NCBI GenBank assembly: GCA_012514835.1
Contig: JAAYZM010000297.1
Location: 1-25,350 of the forward strand
DNA from: Actinomycetales bacterium
GTDB taxonomy: Bacteria; Actinomycetota; Actinomycetes; Actinomycetales; Cellulomonadaceae
DNA: 25,350 nucleotides
Direction of reading: 5' to 3'
The number at the start of each line of letters is the position of its first letter. Position 1 is the stretch's first letter. Under the pieces are notes generated by a model. The model made no database searches and was not told where the DNA came from. It saw only the letters and a program-made list of their open reading frames with translations. The translations under genes and the position numbers were made by a program. Shown here one piece after another: positions 8,360 to 17,021 of this stretch.

Positions 8360-8400
8360 CCGGGCGGGCCCTCACGCTCCTCGCGCCCGGGCCCGCCCGG
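8360..8400. terminator. Strong GC hairpin between convergent operons, likely bidirectional terminator
   Basis: A perfect 12-base stem (CCGGGCGGGCCC at 8360-8371 with GGGCCCGCCCGG at 8389-8400) encloses a 17-base loop. It lies between the stop of the + strand baseplate operon and, four bases away, the stop codon of the - strand stalk operon. The placement suits a bidirectional transcription barrier. It lacks T-tracts, as many high-GC actinobacterial terminators do. Confidence 0.55.
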
Positions 8401-8403
8401 GTG

Positions 8404-11400
8404 TCAGGGGCCGTCCCCGCCCGGCGGGCCACCCCCACCGGGCGGACCACCACCGGGCGGGCCGCCCCCGCCGGGCGTCGTGACCGTGACCACGTGCTCG
8501 CTGCGCGGGTCGGTGCTGCCGGGCGCGTCCCACGTCGCACGGATCGTGATGCTGGGTGCGGCGACGTGCGTGCTCGGGACGGTGAACGACACGGTCCCCG
8601 AGGCGTTGGTCGTGAGGTCCGCGCTCGTCCACACGACGCTCCCCGTCGAGCTGAGCACCGTGACGCGCACCGTGCGGCCCGAGGCGTCGAAGCCCGAGAT
8701 CCCGCCGAGCCGCGCACTGCACGAGATTCCCGTGCCCTCCGTGCGGGTGTCGGGGCAGCCCGTGAACGTGAACCCGAGGTCGCTCAGGGTGCCCGTGACC
8801 GGGACGTCGCGGCTGCCCTCGAAGGGCCCGAGGCCGAGCCCCGCCCCGTCCCACGTCGCGGTGACCTCGAGGGTCCCGGCCGTGACGCGCTCGCGCGGGA
8901 CCGTGAACGTCGCCGACCCCCCGGAGTCGGTCACGAGGTCGACGCTCCAGGACCCGGACGCGACCGTGAGGGAGCGTCCTGCGGCGCTCACCCCCGTGGG
9001 CGGCTCGAACCTGACCGAGCACGCGAAGGCCGTGAGCAGGACCGCGTCGGCGGGGCAGAAGGCGAAGGTGAACACCTCGGGCACGAGCTCGGCCGTGACG
9101 GTCGCGATGCTGCCGGGGCTCGTCCCCGCGACGATCGTGGTCCCGCCCCATCCCGTGGGCGGGGTGACCGAGGCGGAGATCTGCGTGGCGGGGACGTAGA
9201 CGACGGTGTCGCTCGCGCCCGCCGCGACGGTCCGCTCGAGGGTGAAGTCGTCCGGTCCGACGACGACCGCGATCCTCGCCTCGGCACTCGTCGTCGGGGG
9301 GGCGCTCGCGCGCAGCCGGACCTCGCGCTCGGCGACCGTCATCGTGATCGTCGCCGAGCCACCGGTCACGGCAGTCGCGGTGCCCACGTGGCTCCCGTAG
9401 TGGTTCGCGGGTCCTGTCACGGTCGGGGTCCACGTGCCGACCGGCAGCTGGGGGAAGGACGTGGAGAACACGTTGCCGCTCGCCCCTGCCCGGACGAGGG
9501 TCGCGGGACCGAAGGTCGCGGGGTCGCCGTCGTCGGTCTCGCCCTCGAGCACGACCTGGGCGCCCGTGAGGTCGGTCCCGTGGGTCGAGGTCACCTGGAC
9601 GGTCGCGGCGACGAGGTCGAGGTCGGCGACCAGGTCGACGATCGTCGACTGGCCCGAGGACACCGAGATCGTGCGCATCGCGATCAGCGCGCCGGGCGGC
9701 TCTCCCTCGGCCGCGGGCTCGCGCGCCTCGACGACGTAGTCGCCCGGGTCGACGTCGAGCATGCGGTACTGGCCGATCGAGGAGGACACGGCGGACGCGA
9801 CGACCTCGGTCCCGTCGACCTCGCGCAGCGTGACGGTCTTGCCCACGAGCGGCTGGACGTTCCCGTTCGCGAGGCGCCGCCCGACCGTGCCCTGGACGGA
9901 CCCCGAGGGCGTCGTGAGCGCGATCGGGAGGGTCTTGTGCGTGTCGGCCTCGACCGTGTGCTTGACGTGGGCCGAGAGGAAGGTCTTGCCCGCAACGCTC
10001 ACGTCGTAGGTGATCGGCAGGAGATCGACGAACAGGTACTCGCCCTCACCGACCCCGGTGCACGCCGGGGGCGGGTCGGTGAGCCGCGCGCACGGCAGGA
10101 TCTCGCGGATCCCACCGCCCTCCTCCCAGCGCAGCTTGACGTCCATCCCGTCGACCTTCGTGCTGCCGTCGAGCACGGTCACGGTGAGCTTCGCGGGGAG
10201 GGGCGCGAGGTCCAGGTCGACGTCACCCCTCTGCTCGCCCTCCTCGAGGACGACGTCCTCGGAACCTCCTTCGGCGTAGGTGCGCGGGAGGTGTCCCGGC
10301 GCGGTCGCCCGGACCCGCCACGCGACCCCGCTCTCGAGCCCTTCGTCCTCGACCGTCCCGGTGATGCGGTAGGCGCCGAGATCGCCAGACGTCGCACCGA
10401 AGGTCTGCGTCCCGCCGGCGACGGGCCGTTCGGCCGTGACCTGGGCCCCGGGGAGCTCGACGACCCAACCCGAGTCGGCGGAGATCACGGTGCGGATCGT
10501 CCCCGAGACCGCACCGAGCCGCGTGAGGTTCGCGGCGTGCGGCGGTTCGGCGGGTCGGCCTGCGGTCACCACGACGCTCTCCTCGAGGTGCCGGTACCCC
10601 GCCGCCCGGGTCTCGACCGTGTAGCTCCCGGGGACGAGGCCTCCGAGGTCGACGCGCCCGTCGGGGCCGGTGACGCCCTGACCGACCTCGGTCGCGCCCC
10701 GGGTCACCGCGACGTGCGCGCCGGCCACGGGCGAGCCCTCGTCGCGCGCCTCGACGACGAGCCGCCCGTGCTGCGTGAGCGTCCACAGGGCGGTCTGCTC
10801 GCTCGCGCCCGGCTCGACGTCGAGCTCGAGGTCGACCCCCGTGAACCCTGGCCGGGCGACGCGCACCGTCCACACCCCGGGGCGGATCAGGTTGTCGCCC
10901 GAGCTCGCCGAGTCGGACACGGTCACCGCGCCCGTCTCGGGGTCTGCGACGAAGCTCACGACCCCGGCGCCGGGCGGACGCCCGAGGATCTCGAAGGTCA
11001 CGTCGTCGTACGCCCCGGGCCCGTCGGGGACCGCGGGGTCGAGCACGACCTCACCCTCGAGGGGGACGGGCAGCGGGGTCAGGGTGATCATCCCGATCTC
11101 GCCGGCCGCGACCGGGACGACCGGCCGCGCCTGGAACCTCGGGTCCGGGACGCGGACGGTGACCATGCGGTCGATCAGCTCGAACGCCTGCCCCGCGCAC
11201 TGCGCGTCGACCGTGCACACCGCGACCGTCCCGCTCGCGTCGGTGCGGAAGGTGCGGTCGACCGTGATCGGGATCGAGCCCACGAAGTGCGTCACCCCGC
11301 TCACGATCACCTCGACGTCGCGCAGCGGTGTGAGCGGCCCGTCGGTCTTCTGCCAACCGACCTGGAACTCGAACGAGGGGATGCCGGTCGTGACGATGAT

Positions 11401-14400
11401 CTGCGCCGCGACCTCCTGGTTGAGGTCGACCTGGACGGTCGTGGACCCCACGACGTTGCCGCTCACGCCGTCGAGGACCTCGAACACCCACGTGCCCGAG
11501 GCGAGCCGGGCGACCGAGACGAAGCCGTTCGTCGTGCGGTGCTCGGTCCCCCCGGTCTCGCCCGCACGACGCACGTTCACGGGCACGTCGTCGACCGCGA
11601 CGATCGATCCCGAGTCGCCCGCCTTGAGCACCGTGAGGTTGACGATCCCGAGCCGCTCGAGCGTCACCTCGTAGCGCCGCAGGTCGCCCGGGGCGAGCGA
11701 GATGCGCACGGGGTCGGGTGTGACGTACGAGCCGTGGACCCCGTGCAGCTCGACCCAGTAGGTGCCCGCGCGCAGGCGGTCGATCGTGTACGAGCCGTTC
11801 GTGACCTCGGCGCACCGGTGCGTCGCCGAGGCGCAGTGCTCGGCCGTGACGTCGCACGGGTCGCCCGTGATCGCCTCGGGCGCGGGGCCGTCCGCGGGGC
11901 TCACGACGACGCACGCCCCCGCAGGAAGCACGCCGACGCGCGGGATCACGGTCCCGGTGAGCGAGGGTGAGGGCTGGAGCGCGACGGTCGCGGCCTCGGC
12001 CCGCACGCCCATGCCGACCGTGACCTGGACCGAGCTCGGCTCATACCCGGGGGCGGACAGGTGGACGGTGAACCGCCCCGGGGGCAGTGCGTCACCCGTC
12101 GCGGGGTCGCTCGCGGGCAGGACGTAGGCCTCGGAGGGGTCGACCGCGGTCTCGAAGGACGCCGGGGTGCCGTCGAGGCGTGTGAAGTCGACGCGCGCGT
12201 GCACCTTGCACTCCTCGCCGCCGAACAGCACGACGCAGGTGAGCACGCCGCCGTGGCTCGCGTCGACGACGCGTCCCGTGATCGACCCGGTCGAGGTCAG
12301 ACCGTCGTCCTTGACGGGGGTGAGGCGAAGGTCGACGTGCGCCTCACGCCCGTCGCTCACCTCGACCTCGGCGTAGTCCTGGGTGAAGCCGAAGGACTGC
12401 ACGCTCAGCACGTACGTGCCCGCGGGAATGCCCGAGAACAGGAACGTGCCCTGACCGCCCGAGTCGGACATCGTGCGGAAGGACTCGGACTCCGAGGTCA
12501 GCACGAGCCCAGCCCCCGCGATCCCGGGTCCCTCGGTCGAGGTCACGGTGCCCTTGACGGCCCCTCCGCGGGTACCGGCCGAGATGTCCCAGTCGGTCCG
12601 GCCCGCCGGGCCGAGCCGTACCTCGCGCGTCACGGTGTTGTACCCGGGGCCCGAGACGGTCACGGTGTAGGTCGCGGGGACGGGCAGGTCGGGGAGCACG
12701 AAGGTGCCCGCGTTCTCGACCCCCGTCGCGGTGGTCGCGGTGCGCGAGGCCGAGCCGTTCGCGGCGGTCACCGTGAGCCCGCCGATCCCGCCCGTGCCGC
12801 CGAGCGCGTCCTTGCCCAGGACGCGCCCCGAGATCGAGGCGAGCCCGGGGCGCAGCCGCAGGTCGACCGTCCGCACGCCCGCGGCGGGCAGGGTCACGAG
12901 CCGCGAGCGCGCCCCGAGCCGGTCCGAGGCCGCGGTCACGAGGTAGGTCCCGGGGGTCGCGAGACCCTCGACCTGCCAGCGGCCGACCTCGCCGCGCGTC
13001 GCGGTACGGGTCGTGACGGTCGTGGTCCCGTCGCTGATCGTGACCTCGACCCCGCCCGCGGGTCCGTCGGGACCTGTCACGAGCCCCGAGAGCCGTCCCG
13101 TGCCCGCGCGCAGCTCGGTCTCGAGGGCCGCCGCGGCGAGCTCCTCGCCCGTGCGCAGCACACGCTGGGTCTGGAAGCCGGGCTTGCTGATCGACACGAG
13201 ATAGCGGGCCGTCGGGGACAGCCCCGCGATCGCCCACGCACCCTCGTCGTCCGAACGGACCGTCATGCGCTGGGTCGAGTCGTCGGTCGGGGCGAGCGGG
13301 AGGGCGGTCGCGAGGATCTTGCCGCCCGTCGCGGAGGCGGACGGCGCGCGCACCGCGCGCACCGCGCTCACGAGGCCGTACACCGCGCTCGCGGCGGGAT
13401 GCATCGCGGCGAGGGTCTCGCCGACCGCCTCGCCCGGGCCGCGCGCGTCGGCCGACGACGGCGCGTCGTCGACCCCGTCCCACAGGCTCGCTGCGGGCAG
13501 GACGGTCACGGTCGCCCCGCCCGGGCTCGGTCCGGTGATCTGCCCCGCGGCACGCACGCCGCTCGCGTCGTCGGGCGTCTCGTCGGTCTCGTCGCCCGGC
13601 GCCTCCTCGCCCTGGCCGTCCCCGCCCGCACCGGGGCCGGGCGCTCCGGGGCCGGGCGCGCCGTCGGTCGGCTCGGCGCCCGGGTCGTCCACCGCGACCT
13701 CGACCCGGTCGACCGAGGTCGAGCGGTCGGCGAAGCGGTCCGCGAGGTAGGGCAGGGCGACCGAGACGCCCGCGAGCCACAGCGCGAGCACGCTCACGAC
13801 ACCCACGACGCGTGCGAGGCCCGAGCCGACGAGCGGGCGCACCGAGAGGTTGCCCTGGACGTGCTGGGGCGCCGAGCGGCCCGTCGCGGTCACGGTGTAG
13901 GAGTGCCGCCGCCGCCAGCCGACGAGGCGCACGCGCGGGGCACGCACGCGGACGGGGACGCGCACCGTCGTCCTGGGCGCGACCCGCACGGGCCCCTCGG
14001 GCAGCTCGACCTCGAGGTCGTCGCGGCCCACGCCCGTCAGCGCGACGTCGGCGACATCGTCCGAGGCGTTGACGAGCACGACGTCGACCGCGGCCGAGCG
14101 GACCGCGCGCGCCTCGACCGGCTCGACGCTCATGACGGGCTCGCTCTCGCCGTCGACGCGCACGCTCGCGTCCGCGAGGACCCGGGCCGCGCTCCCGCGG
14201 ACGACGGCCTCGACCGCGACCACGAAGGGGTAGTCGCCCGGTGCCGCCCCCGCGGCGGGCACGAGGGGGACCGTCACGGTCACGGTCTGGTCGGCCGCGA
14301 CGCCCGGGACCACGAAGGTCTCGGGGGCCCACGTGGGCTCGAGCCCGACGACGGCGACGCGCACGTCGGCCGCCTCGGGGGCGAGGTTGCGCACGTGCAC

Positions 14401-14478
14401 GACGAGCGGAGCGGTCTCGCCCGAGGGGGCGTGCGAGCCCGGCTCGACGAGGATGCTCGGCGGTCTCAGGGTGCTCAT
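8404..14478 (-). CDS. Giant type II membrane protein with carboxypeptidase-regulatory-like repeats (stalk protein C)
   Basis: This 2024-residue protein is the third and largest member of the stalk family. Residues 1 to about 205 form two Ig-like beta domains without cysteine. A basic patch (GWRRRH) precedes one transmembrane helix at about 221 to 246 (LARVVGVVSVLALWLAGVSV). A Gly/Pro/Asp/Glu-rich linker follows to about 310. The rest is at least ten divergent carboxypeptidase-regulatory-like (transthyretin-type) modules, recognised by recurring G-x-[FWY]-x-[IVL]-x-x-[LI]-x-P-G-x-Y-x-[VL] elements such as GTFLFSGIPAGTYVLSV and GRVDLGGLVPGSYTVE, then Ig-like modules near the end and a Gly/Pro tail. 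There is no signal peptide and no LPxTG sorting signal, so the predicted topology is N-inside with the long repeat stalk outside. The start at 14478 is chosen for an AGGAG six bases upstream; an in-frame start at 14589 lies inside the preceding gene. Function unknown; surface or docking role inferred. Confidence 0.85.
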   Translation of the reverse strand: MSTLRPPSILVEPGSHAPSGETAPLVVHVRNLAPEAADVRVAVVGLEPTWAPETFVVPGVAADQTVTVTVPLVPAAGAAPGDYPFVVAVEAVVRGSAARVLADASVRVDGESEPVMSVEPVEARAVRSAAVDVVLVNASDDVADVALTGVGRDDLEVELPEGPVRVAPRTTVRVPVRVRAPRVRLVGWRRRHSYTVTATGRSAPQHVQGNLSVRPLVGSGLARVVGVVSVLALWLAGVSVALPYLADRFADRSTSVDRVEVAVDDPGAEPTDGAPGPGAPGPGAGGDGQGEEAPGDETDETPDDASGVRAAGQITGPSPGGATVTVLPAASLWDGVDDAPSSADARGPGEAVGETLAAMHPAASAVYGLVSAVRAVRAPSASATGGKILATALPLAPTDDSTQRMTVRSDDEGAWAIAGLSPTARYLVSISKPGFQTQRVLRTGEELAAAALETELRAGTGRLSGLVTGPDGPAGGVEVTISDGTTTVTTRTATRGEVGRWQVEGLATPGTYLVTAASDRLGARSRLVTLPAAGVRTVDLRLRPGLASISGRVLGKDALGGTGGIGGLTVTAANGSASRTATTATGVENAGTFVLPDLPVPATYTVTVSGPGYNTVTREVRLGPAGRTDWDISAGTRGGAVKGTVTSTEGPGIAGAGLVLTSESESFRTMSDSGGQGTFLFSGIPAGTYVLSVQSFGFTQDYAEVEVSDGREAHVDLRLTPVKDDGLTSTGSITGRVVDASHGGVLTCVVLFGGEECKVHARVDFTRLDGTPASFETAVDPSEAYVLPASDPATGDALPPGRFTVHLSAPGYEPSSVQVTVGMGVRAEAATVALQPSPSLTGTVIPRVGVLPAGACVVVSPADGPAPEAITGDPCDVTAEHCASATHRCAEVTNGSYTIDRLRAGTYWVELHGVHGSYVTPDPVRISLAPGDLRRYEVTLERLGIVNLTVLKAGDSGSIVAVDDVPVNVRRAGETGGTEHRTTNGFVSVARLASGTWVFEVLDGVSGNVVGSTTVQVDLNQEVAAQIIVTTGIPSFEFQVGWQKTDGPLTPLRDVEVIVSGVTHFVGSIPITVDRTFRTDASGTVAVCTVDAQCAGQAFELIDRMVTVRVPDPRFQARPVVPVAAGEIGMITLTPLPVPLEGEVVLDPAVPDGPGAYDDVTFEILGRPPGAGVVSFVADPETGAVTVSDSASSGDNLIRPGVWTVRVARPGFTGVDLELDVEPGASEQTALWTLTQHGRLVVEARDEGSPVAGAHVAVTRGATEVGQGVTGPDGRVDLGGLVPGSYTVETRAAGYRHLEESVVVTAGRPAEPPHAANLTRLGAVSGTIRTVISADSGWVVELPGAQVTAERPVAGGTQTFGATSGDLGAYRITGTVEDEGLESGVAWRVRATAPGHLPRTYAEGGSEDVVLEEGEQRGDVDLDLAPLPAKLTVTVLDGSTKVDGMDVKLRWEEGGGIREILPCARLTDPPPACTGVGEGEYLFVDLLPITYDVSVAGKTFLSAHVKHTVEADTHKTLPIALTTPSGSVQGTVGRRLANGNVQPLVGKTVTLREVDGTEVVASAVSSSIGQYRMLDVDPGDYVVEAREPAAEGEPPGALIAMRTISVSSGQSTIVDLVADLDLVAATVQVTSTHGTDLTGAQVVLEGETDDGDPATFGPATLVRAGASGNVFSTSFPQLPVGTWTPTVTGPANHYGSHVGTATAVTGGSATITMTVAEREVRLRASAPPTTSAEARIAVVVGPDDFTLERTVAAGASDTVVYVPATQISASVTPPTGWGGTTIVAGTSPGSIATVTAELVPEVFTFAFCPADAVLLTAFACSVRFEPPTGVSAAGRSLTVASGSWSVDLVTDSGGSATFTVPRERVTAGTLEVTATWDGAGLGLGPFEGSRDVPVTGTLSDLGFTFTGCPDTRTEGTGISCSARLGGISGFDASGRTVRVTVLSSTGSVVWTSADLTTNASGTVSFTVPSTHVAAPSITIRATWDAPGSTDPRSEHVVTVTTPGGGGPPGGGPPGGGGPPGGDGP

Positions 14479-14484
14479 CGTGGG

Positions 14485-14489
14485 CTCCT
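14485..14489 (-). promoter_or_regulatory. Ribosome binding site deciding the start of stalk protein C
   Basis: AGGAG on the minus strand lies six bases before the ATG at 14478, within the 16-base gap after the stop of stalk protein B. It supports this start over the longer in-frame alternative at 14589, whose extra 37 residues are an Arg/Ser-rich out-of-frame reading of the neighbouring gene. Confidence 0.75.
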
Positions 14490-14494
14490 GGGGC

Positions 14495-17020
14495 TCATGG
14501 CACGATCTCGATCTCGATCTGGGCGTCCTCGCTCGCGTCGAGCGTGAACGGCGAGGAGGCGCCGAGGATGGTCCCGCCCGCGGAGGCACGGACCTCGAGG
14601 ATGTAGTTGTCGGGGGCGTCGACGTCGAGGAAGTCGAACGCGCCGTCGTCGTCGGTCGTCGTCGTGCGCAACGCGCCCACCGCGGTCCCGTACGCGGCCG
14701 CGCGGTAGAGCAGCACGGTGCGGCCCGCGACCGGCGTGCCGCCCTGGACGACCGTGCCGCGCACCCGGGCGGGCGCGACGAGCTCGGCGTCCTCGCGCAG
14801 CACCTGTCCCGCGGTGAGCACGACGATCTGCGAGGTCGCCCGGGTCCCCGCGCGCGCGAAGGACAGCGTGTACGTCCCGGGCGGGATCTTCTCGATCCGG
14901 AACAGGCCCGCGTCGCGGCGCGGCGTCGAGGCGGTCGTGACGCGCCACTCGGCGGTCCCCGAGGTGAGCGTGACGATCACGTTGGGGGCGTTCTGGGCCG
15001 GCGAGCCGTCGCCGAGGGTCTGCGTCACGCGCCCGTGCAGGACGGCCGTCGCCGAGCGCATCGCGACGTCGACGCGGTCCGCCGACGGCGCCCCCGCGGT
15101 CACCTGCCCGAAGGCGTCGAGGCTCACCGAGAGCACCTGCTGGGCGAGGTCGGTGCGCTCGAAGGTCAGGGTGTACGTCCCGGGCACCGCGAGGCCGTCG
15201 ACGTCCCACGCGCCCACGGGGTCGGTCGACCGGGTCACGGTCTGCAGGGTCGTCGCCCCGTCCGAGACGGTCACCGAGACCCCGCCCGCGTCGCCCCCGC
15301 CCTCGACCGTGACGCGGCCCGCGAGCGCGCCGCGGTCGCGCCCGAGCACGATGTCGACGCCCGTGAGCTGCTGGCCCTGCGTGAGGGAGAAGGACAGCGT
15401 CGCGGCGGCGTGGTCGTCGGCCGTGACGACCACGGTGTACGTCCCTGGCGTGGGCAGGCCGAGCAGGCTGAACGCTCCCTCGTCACCGAGCTCGGCCGTC
15501 TCGCTGATCGTCTCGAGGCGGGTCGCGCCCGAGACGGCGACGACGCTCGCTCGGCCGAGCGGGCCCTCGGGCCCGAGCACGGTGCCCGCGATCGTGCCGT
15601 CGCCGAGCACGAGCGGCAGCTCGACCCCGAGGCGGTTCTCGCCCGCCGCGACGTCGAGGCGCTGGACCTTGGTCGCGAAGCCCTGCTTGACGACGACGAC
15701 GTCGTACACCGCCGGGGAGGGGACGTCGGCGAGCTCGAAGGTCCCGTCCGAGGCGACCGGGACCGTTCGCACGACGGCCCCCGTCGACGCGCCGGGTGCT
15801 TCCCCGGGCTCGGGGCCGACCTGCCCCGCGAGCGGTTCGCTGTCGAGCGGCATCTCGAGGTGCACGGTCGCGCCCCCGACGTCCGAGCCGACCACGGTGC
15901 CCGCGATCGTCGCGGGGACCCCGCCCGCGACGACGAGCAGCCCTGTGACGGTGTCACCCTCGCCCGCGGCGACCGGCACCGCGTCCCCGGGGGCTGCCGC
16001 CGCGGGGTACCAGACCTCGGCGAAGCCTGCGCCGCGCACCCGCACGAGATACTCCCCCGCGGGGAGGCGGTCGACCGCGAAGGCGCCCGCGGCGTCGGTC
16101 GCGGTCGTCGCGACCGCCTGTGCCTGGTCGTCCGCGGCGAAGACGTCGACCGCGACGCCCGTGAGCGGTGCGCCCGTCGCGAGCTCGACGACACTGCCCG
16201 CGAGCCCCGAACGGCCCGAGGTGACCCCGCCGTCGCGGGCCTGGGCGACCTCGATCGCGAGCCGGCGGTCGGCCGCGGAGCGCTGCACGACCGAGGACAG
16301 CGCGACCGTGATGACGACCGCGAACACCGTGATCGCGAGCACGAGGCCCGCAAGACCGAGAGCACTGCGCCCGATGCGGGCCTTCTGCACGAACACCCCG
16401 GCTGCCGCGGGCGGGTCGTCGGGGCCGGGCGCGCCCGGTCCGGCGTACCGCACCTCGAAGGGGCGCATGACGGGGTCGCCGAACCAGCGACGCCGGGCGC
16501 GCACCTCGAGCACCGCGGGCTCGCTCGACCCGGGCGCGGGCGCGAGGGTCGCGGGCGTGAAGGTCATCTCGGCCTGTGCCTCGGGGTCGACCCCCACGAG
16601 CCGCACGGGGTCGGTCGTGTTGCCCGCGTTGTGCACCGTGAGGTGGAAGACCGCGTTCGCCCCGCCCGTGACGGTGCGCGGGTCGACGTCGATCGTCGTG
16701 CGCGGCTGGGCGGGCACCTCGACGACCGTGTCGAGCACGACCACCTGACCCGTGCCCGTGCGGTCGAGCACCTGGACCGTGAAGTGCCGGTCGCCCGCGA
16801 GCGTGCCCTCGGGCAGGGTCAGGCTCACGCGCGTCGTGAGGGTCGCCCCCGGGAACAGGCGCGGGCTCGGGTCCTCGATCGTGACCCAGCTCGCGTCGGC
16901 TCCCAGGACGCGCACGTCGTAGCCCGCGATCACGTCGCTCGTGTTGGTGAGCGTCACGAGCATCTCGACGGGCGAGCCCGCGTACGCCGTGACGCGGCGT
17001 GGTGCGACGTCGACGTGCAT
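14495..17020 (-). CDS. Type II membrane protein with carboxypeptidase-regulatory-like repeats (stalk protein B)
   Basis: This 841-residue protein has the same build as its two neighbours. Two Ig-like domains occupy residues 1 to about 190 (NTSDVIAGYDVRVLGADASW in the first; VHNAGNTTDPVRLVGVDPEA in the second). Basic residues precede a transmembrane helix at about 220 to 245 (LGLAGLVLAITVFAVVITVA). About six regulatory-like repeats follow, for example GAFAVDRLPAGEYLVRV, GAFSLLGLPTPGTYTVVV and GLFRIEKIPPGTYTLSF. The first repeat after the helix carries an E-V-W-Y-P element that matches E-V-W-W-P in stalk protein A, so A and B are paralogues. It contains no cysteine. The gene starts one base after the stop of stalk A, with only a poor GGGGGG-type ribosome site, so translation is probably coupled. 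The N-terminal domains are predicted to be cytoplasmic and the repeats extracytoplasmic. Confidence 0.87.
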   Translation of the reverse strand: MHVDVAPRRVTAYAGSPVEMLVTLTNTSDVIAGYDVRVLGADASWVTIEDPSPRLFPGATLTTRVSLTLPEGTLAGDRHFTVQVLDRTGTGQVVVLDTVVEVPAQPRTTIDVDPRTVTGGANAVFHLTVHNAGNTTDPVRLVGVDPEAQAEMTFTPATLAPAPGSSEPAVLEVRARRRWFGDPVMRPFEVRYAGPGAPGPDDPPAAAGVFVQKARIGRSALGLAGLVLAITVFAVVITVALSSVVQRSAADRRLAIEVAQARDGGVTSGRSGLAGSVVELATGAPLTGVAVDVFAADDQAQAVATTATDAAGAFAVDRLPAGEYLVRVRGAGFAEVWYPAAAAPGDAVPVAAGEGDTVTGLLVVAGGVPATIAGTVVGSDVGGATVHLEMPLDSEPLAGQVGPEPGEAPGASTGAVVRTVPVASDGTFELADVPSPAVYDVVVVKQGFATKVQRLDVAAGENRLGVELPLVLGDGTIAGTVLGPEGPLGRASVVAVSGATRLETISETAELGDEGAFSLLGLPTPGTYTVVVTADDHAAATLSFSLTQGQQLTGVDIVLGRDRGALAGRVTVEGGGDAGGVSVTVSDGATTLQTVTRSTDPVGAWDVDGLAVPGTYTLTFERTDLAQQVLSVSLDAFGQVTAGAPSADRVDVAMRSATAVLHGRVTQTLGDGSPAQNAPNVIVTLTSGTAEWRVTTASTPRRDAGLFRIEKIPPGTYTLSFARAGTRATSQIVVLTAGQVLREDAELVAPARVRGTVVQGGTPVAGRTVLLYRAAAYGTAVGALRTTTTDDDGAFDFLDVDAPDNYILEVRASAGGTILGASSPFTLDASEDAQIEIEIVP

Positions 17021-17021
17021 G

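Noticed and set aside
8404..8480. LPxTG-type cell-wall sorting signal at the end of the giant stalk protein
   Set aside because: The C-terminus is a Gly/Pro tail with no LPxTG, hydrophobic segment or basic tail. Anchoring is by the N-terminal helix.
8341..11970. Very long + strand open frame (about 1209 codons) opposite stalk protein C
   Set aside because: It reads as Arg/Asp/Gly/His-rich sequence without domains, lies antisense to a well-patterned repeat protein, and has no ribosome site. It is a GC-rich codon shadow.
14479..14589. Longer N-terminus for stalk protein C starting at 14589
   Set aside because: The extra residues are an Arg/Ser/Pro-rich alternate-frame reading of the preceding gene, and a proper AGGAG precedes the ATG at 14478.
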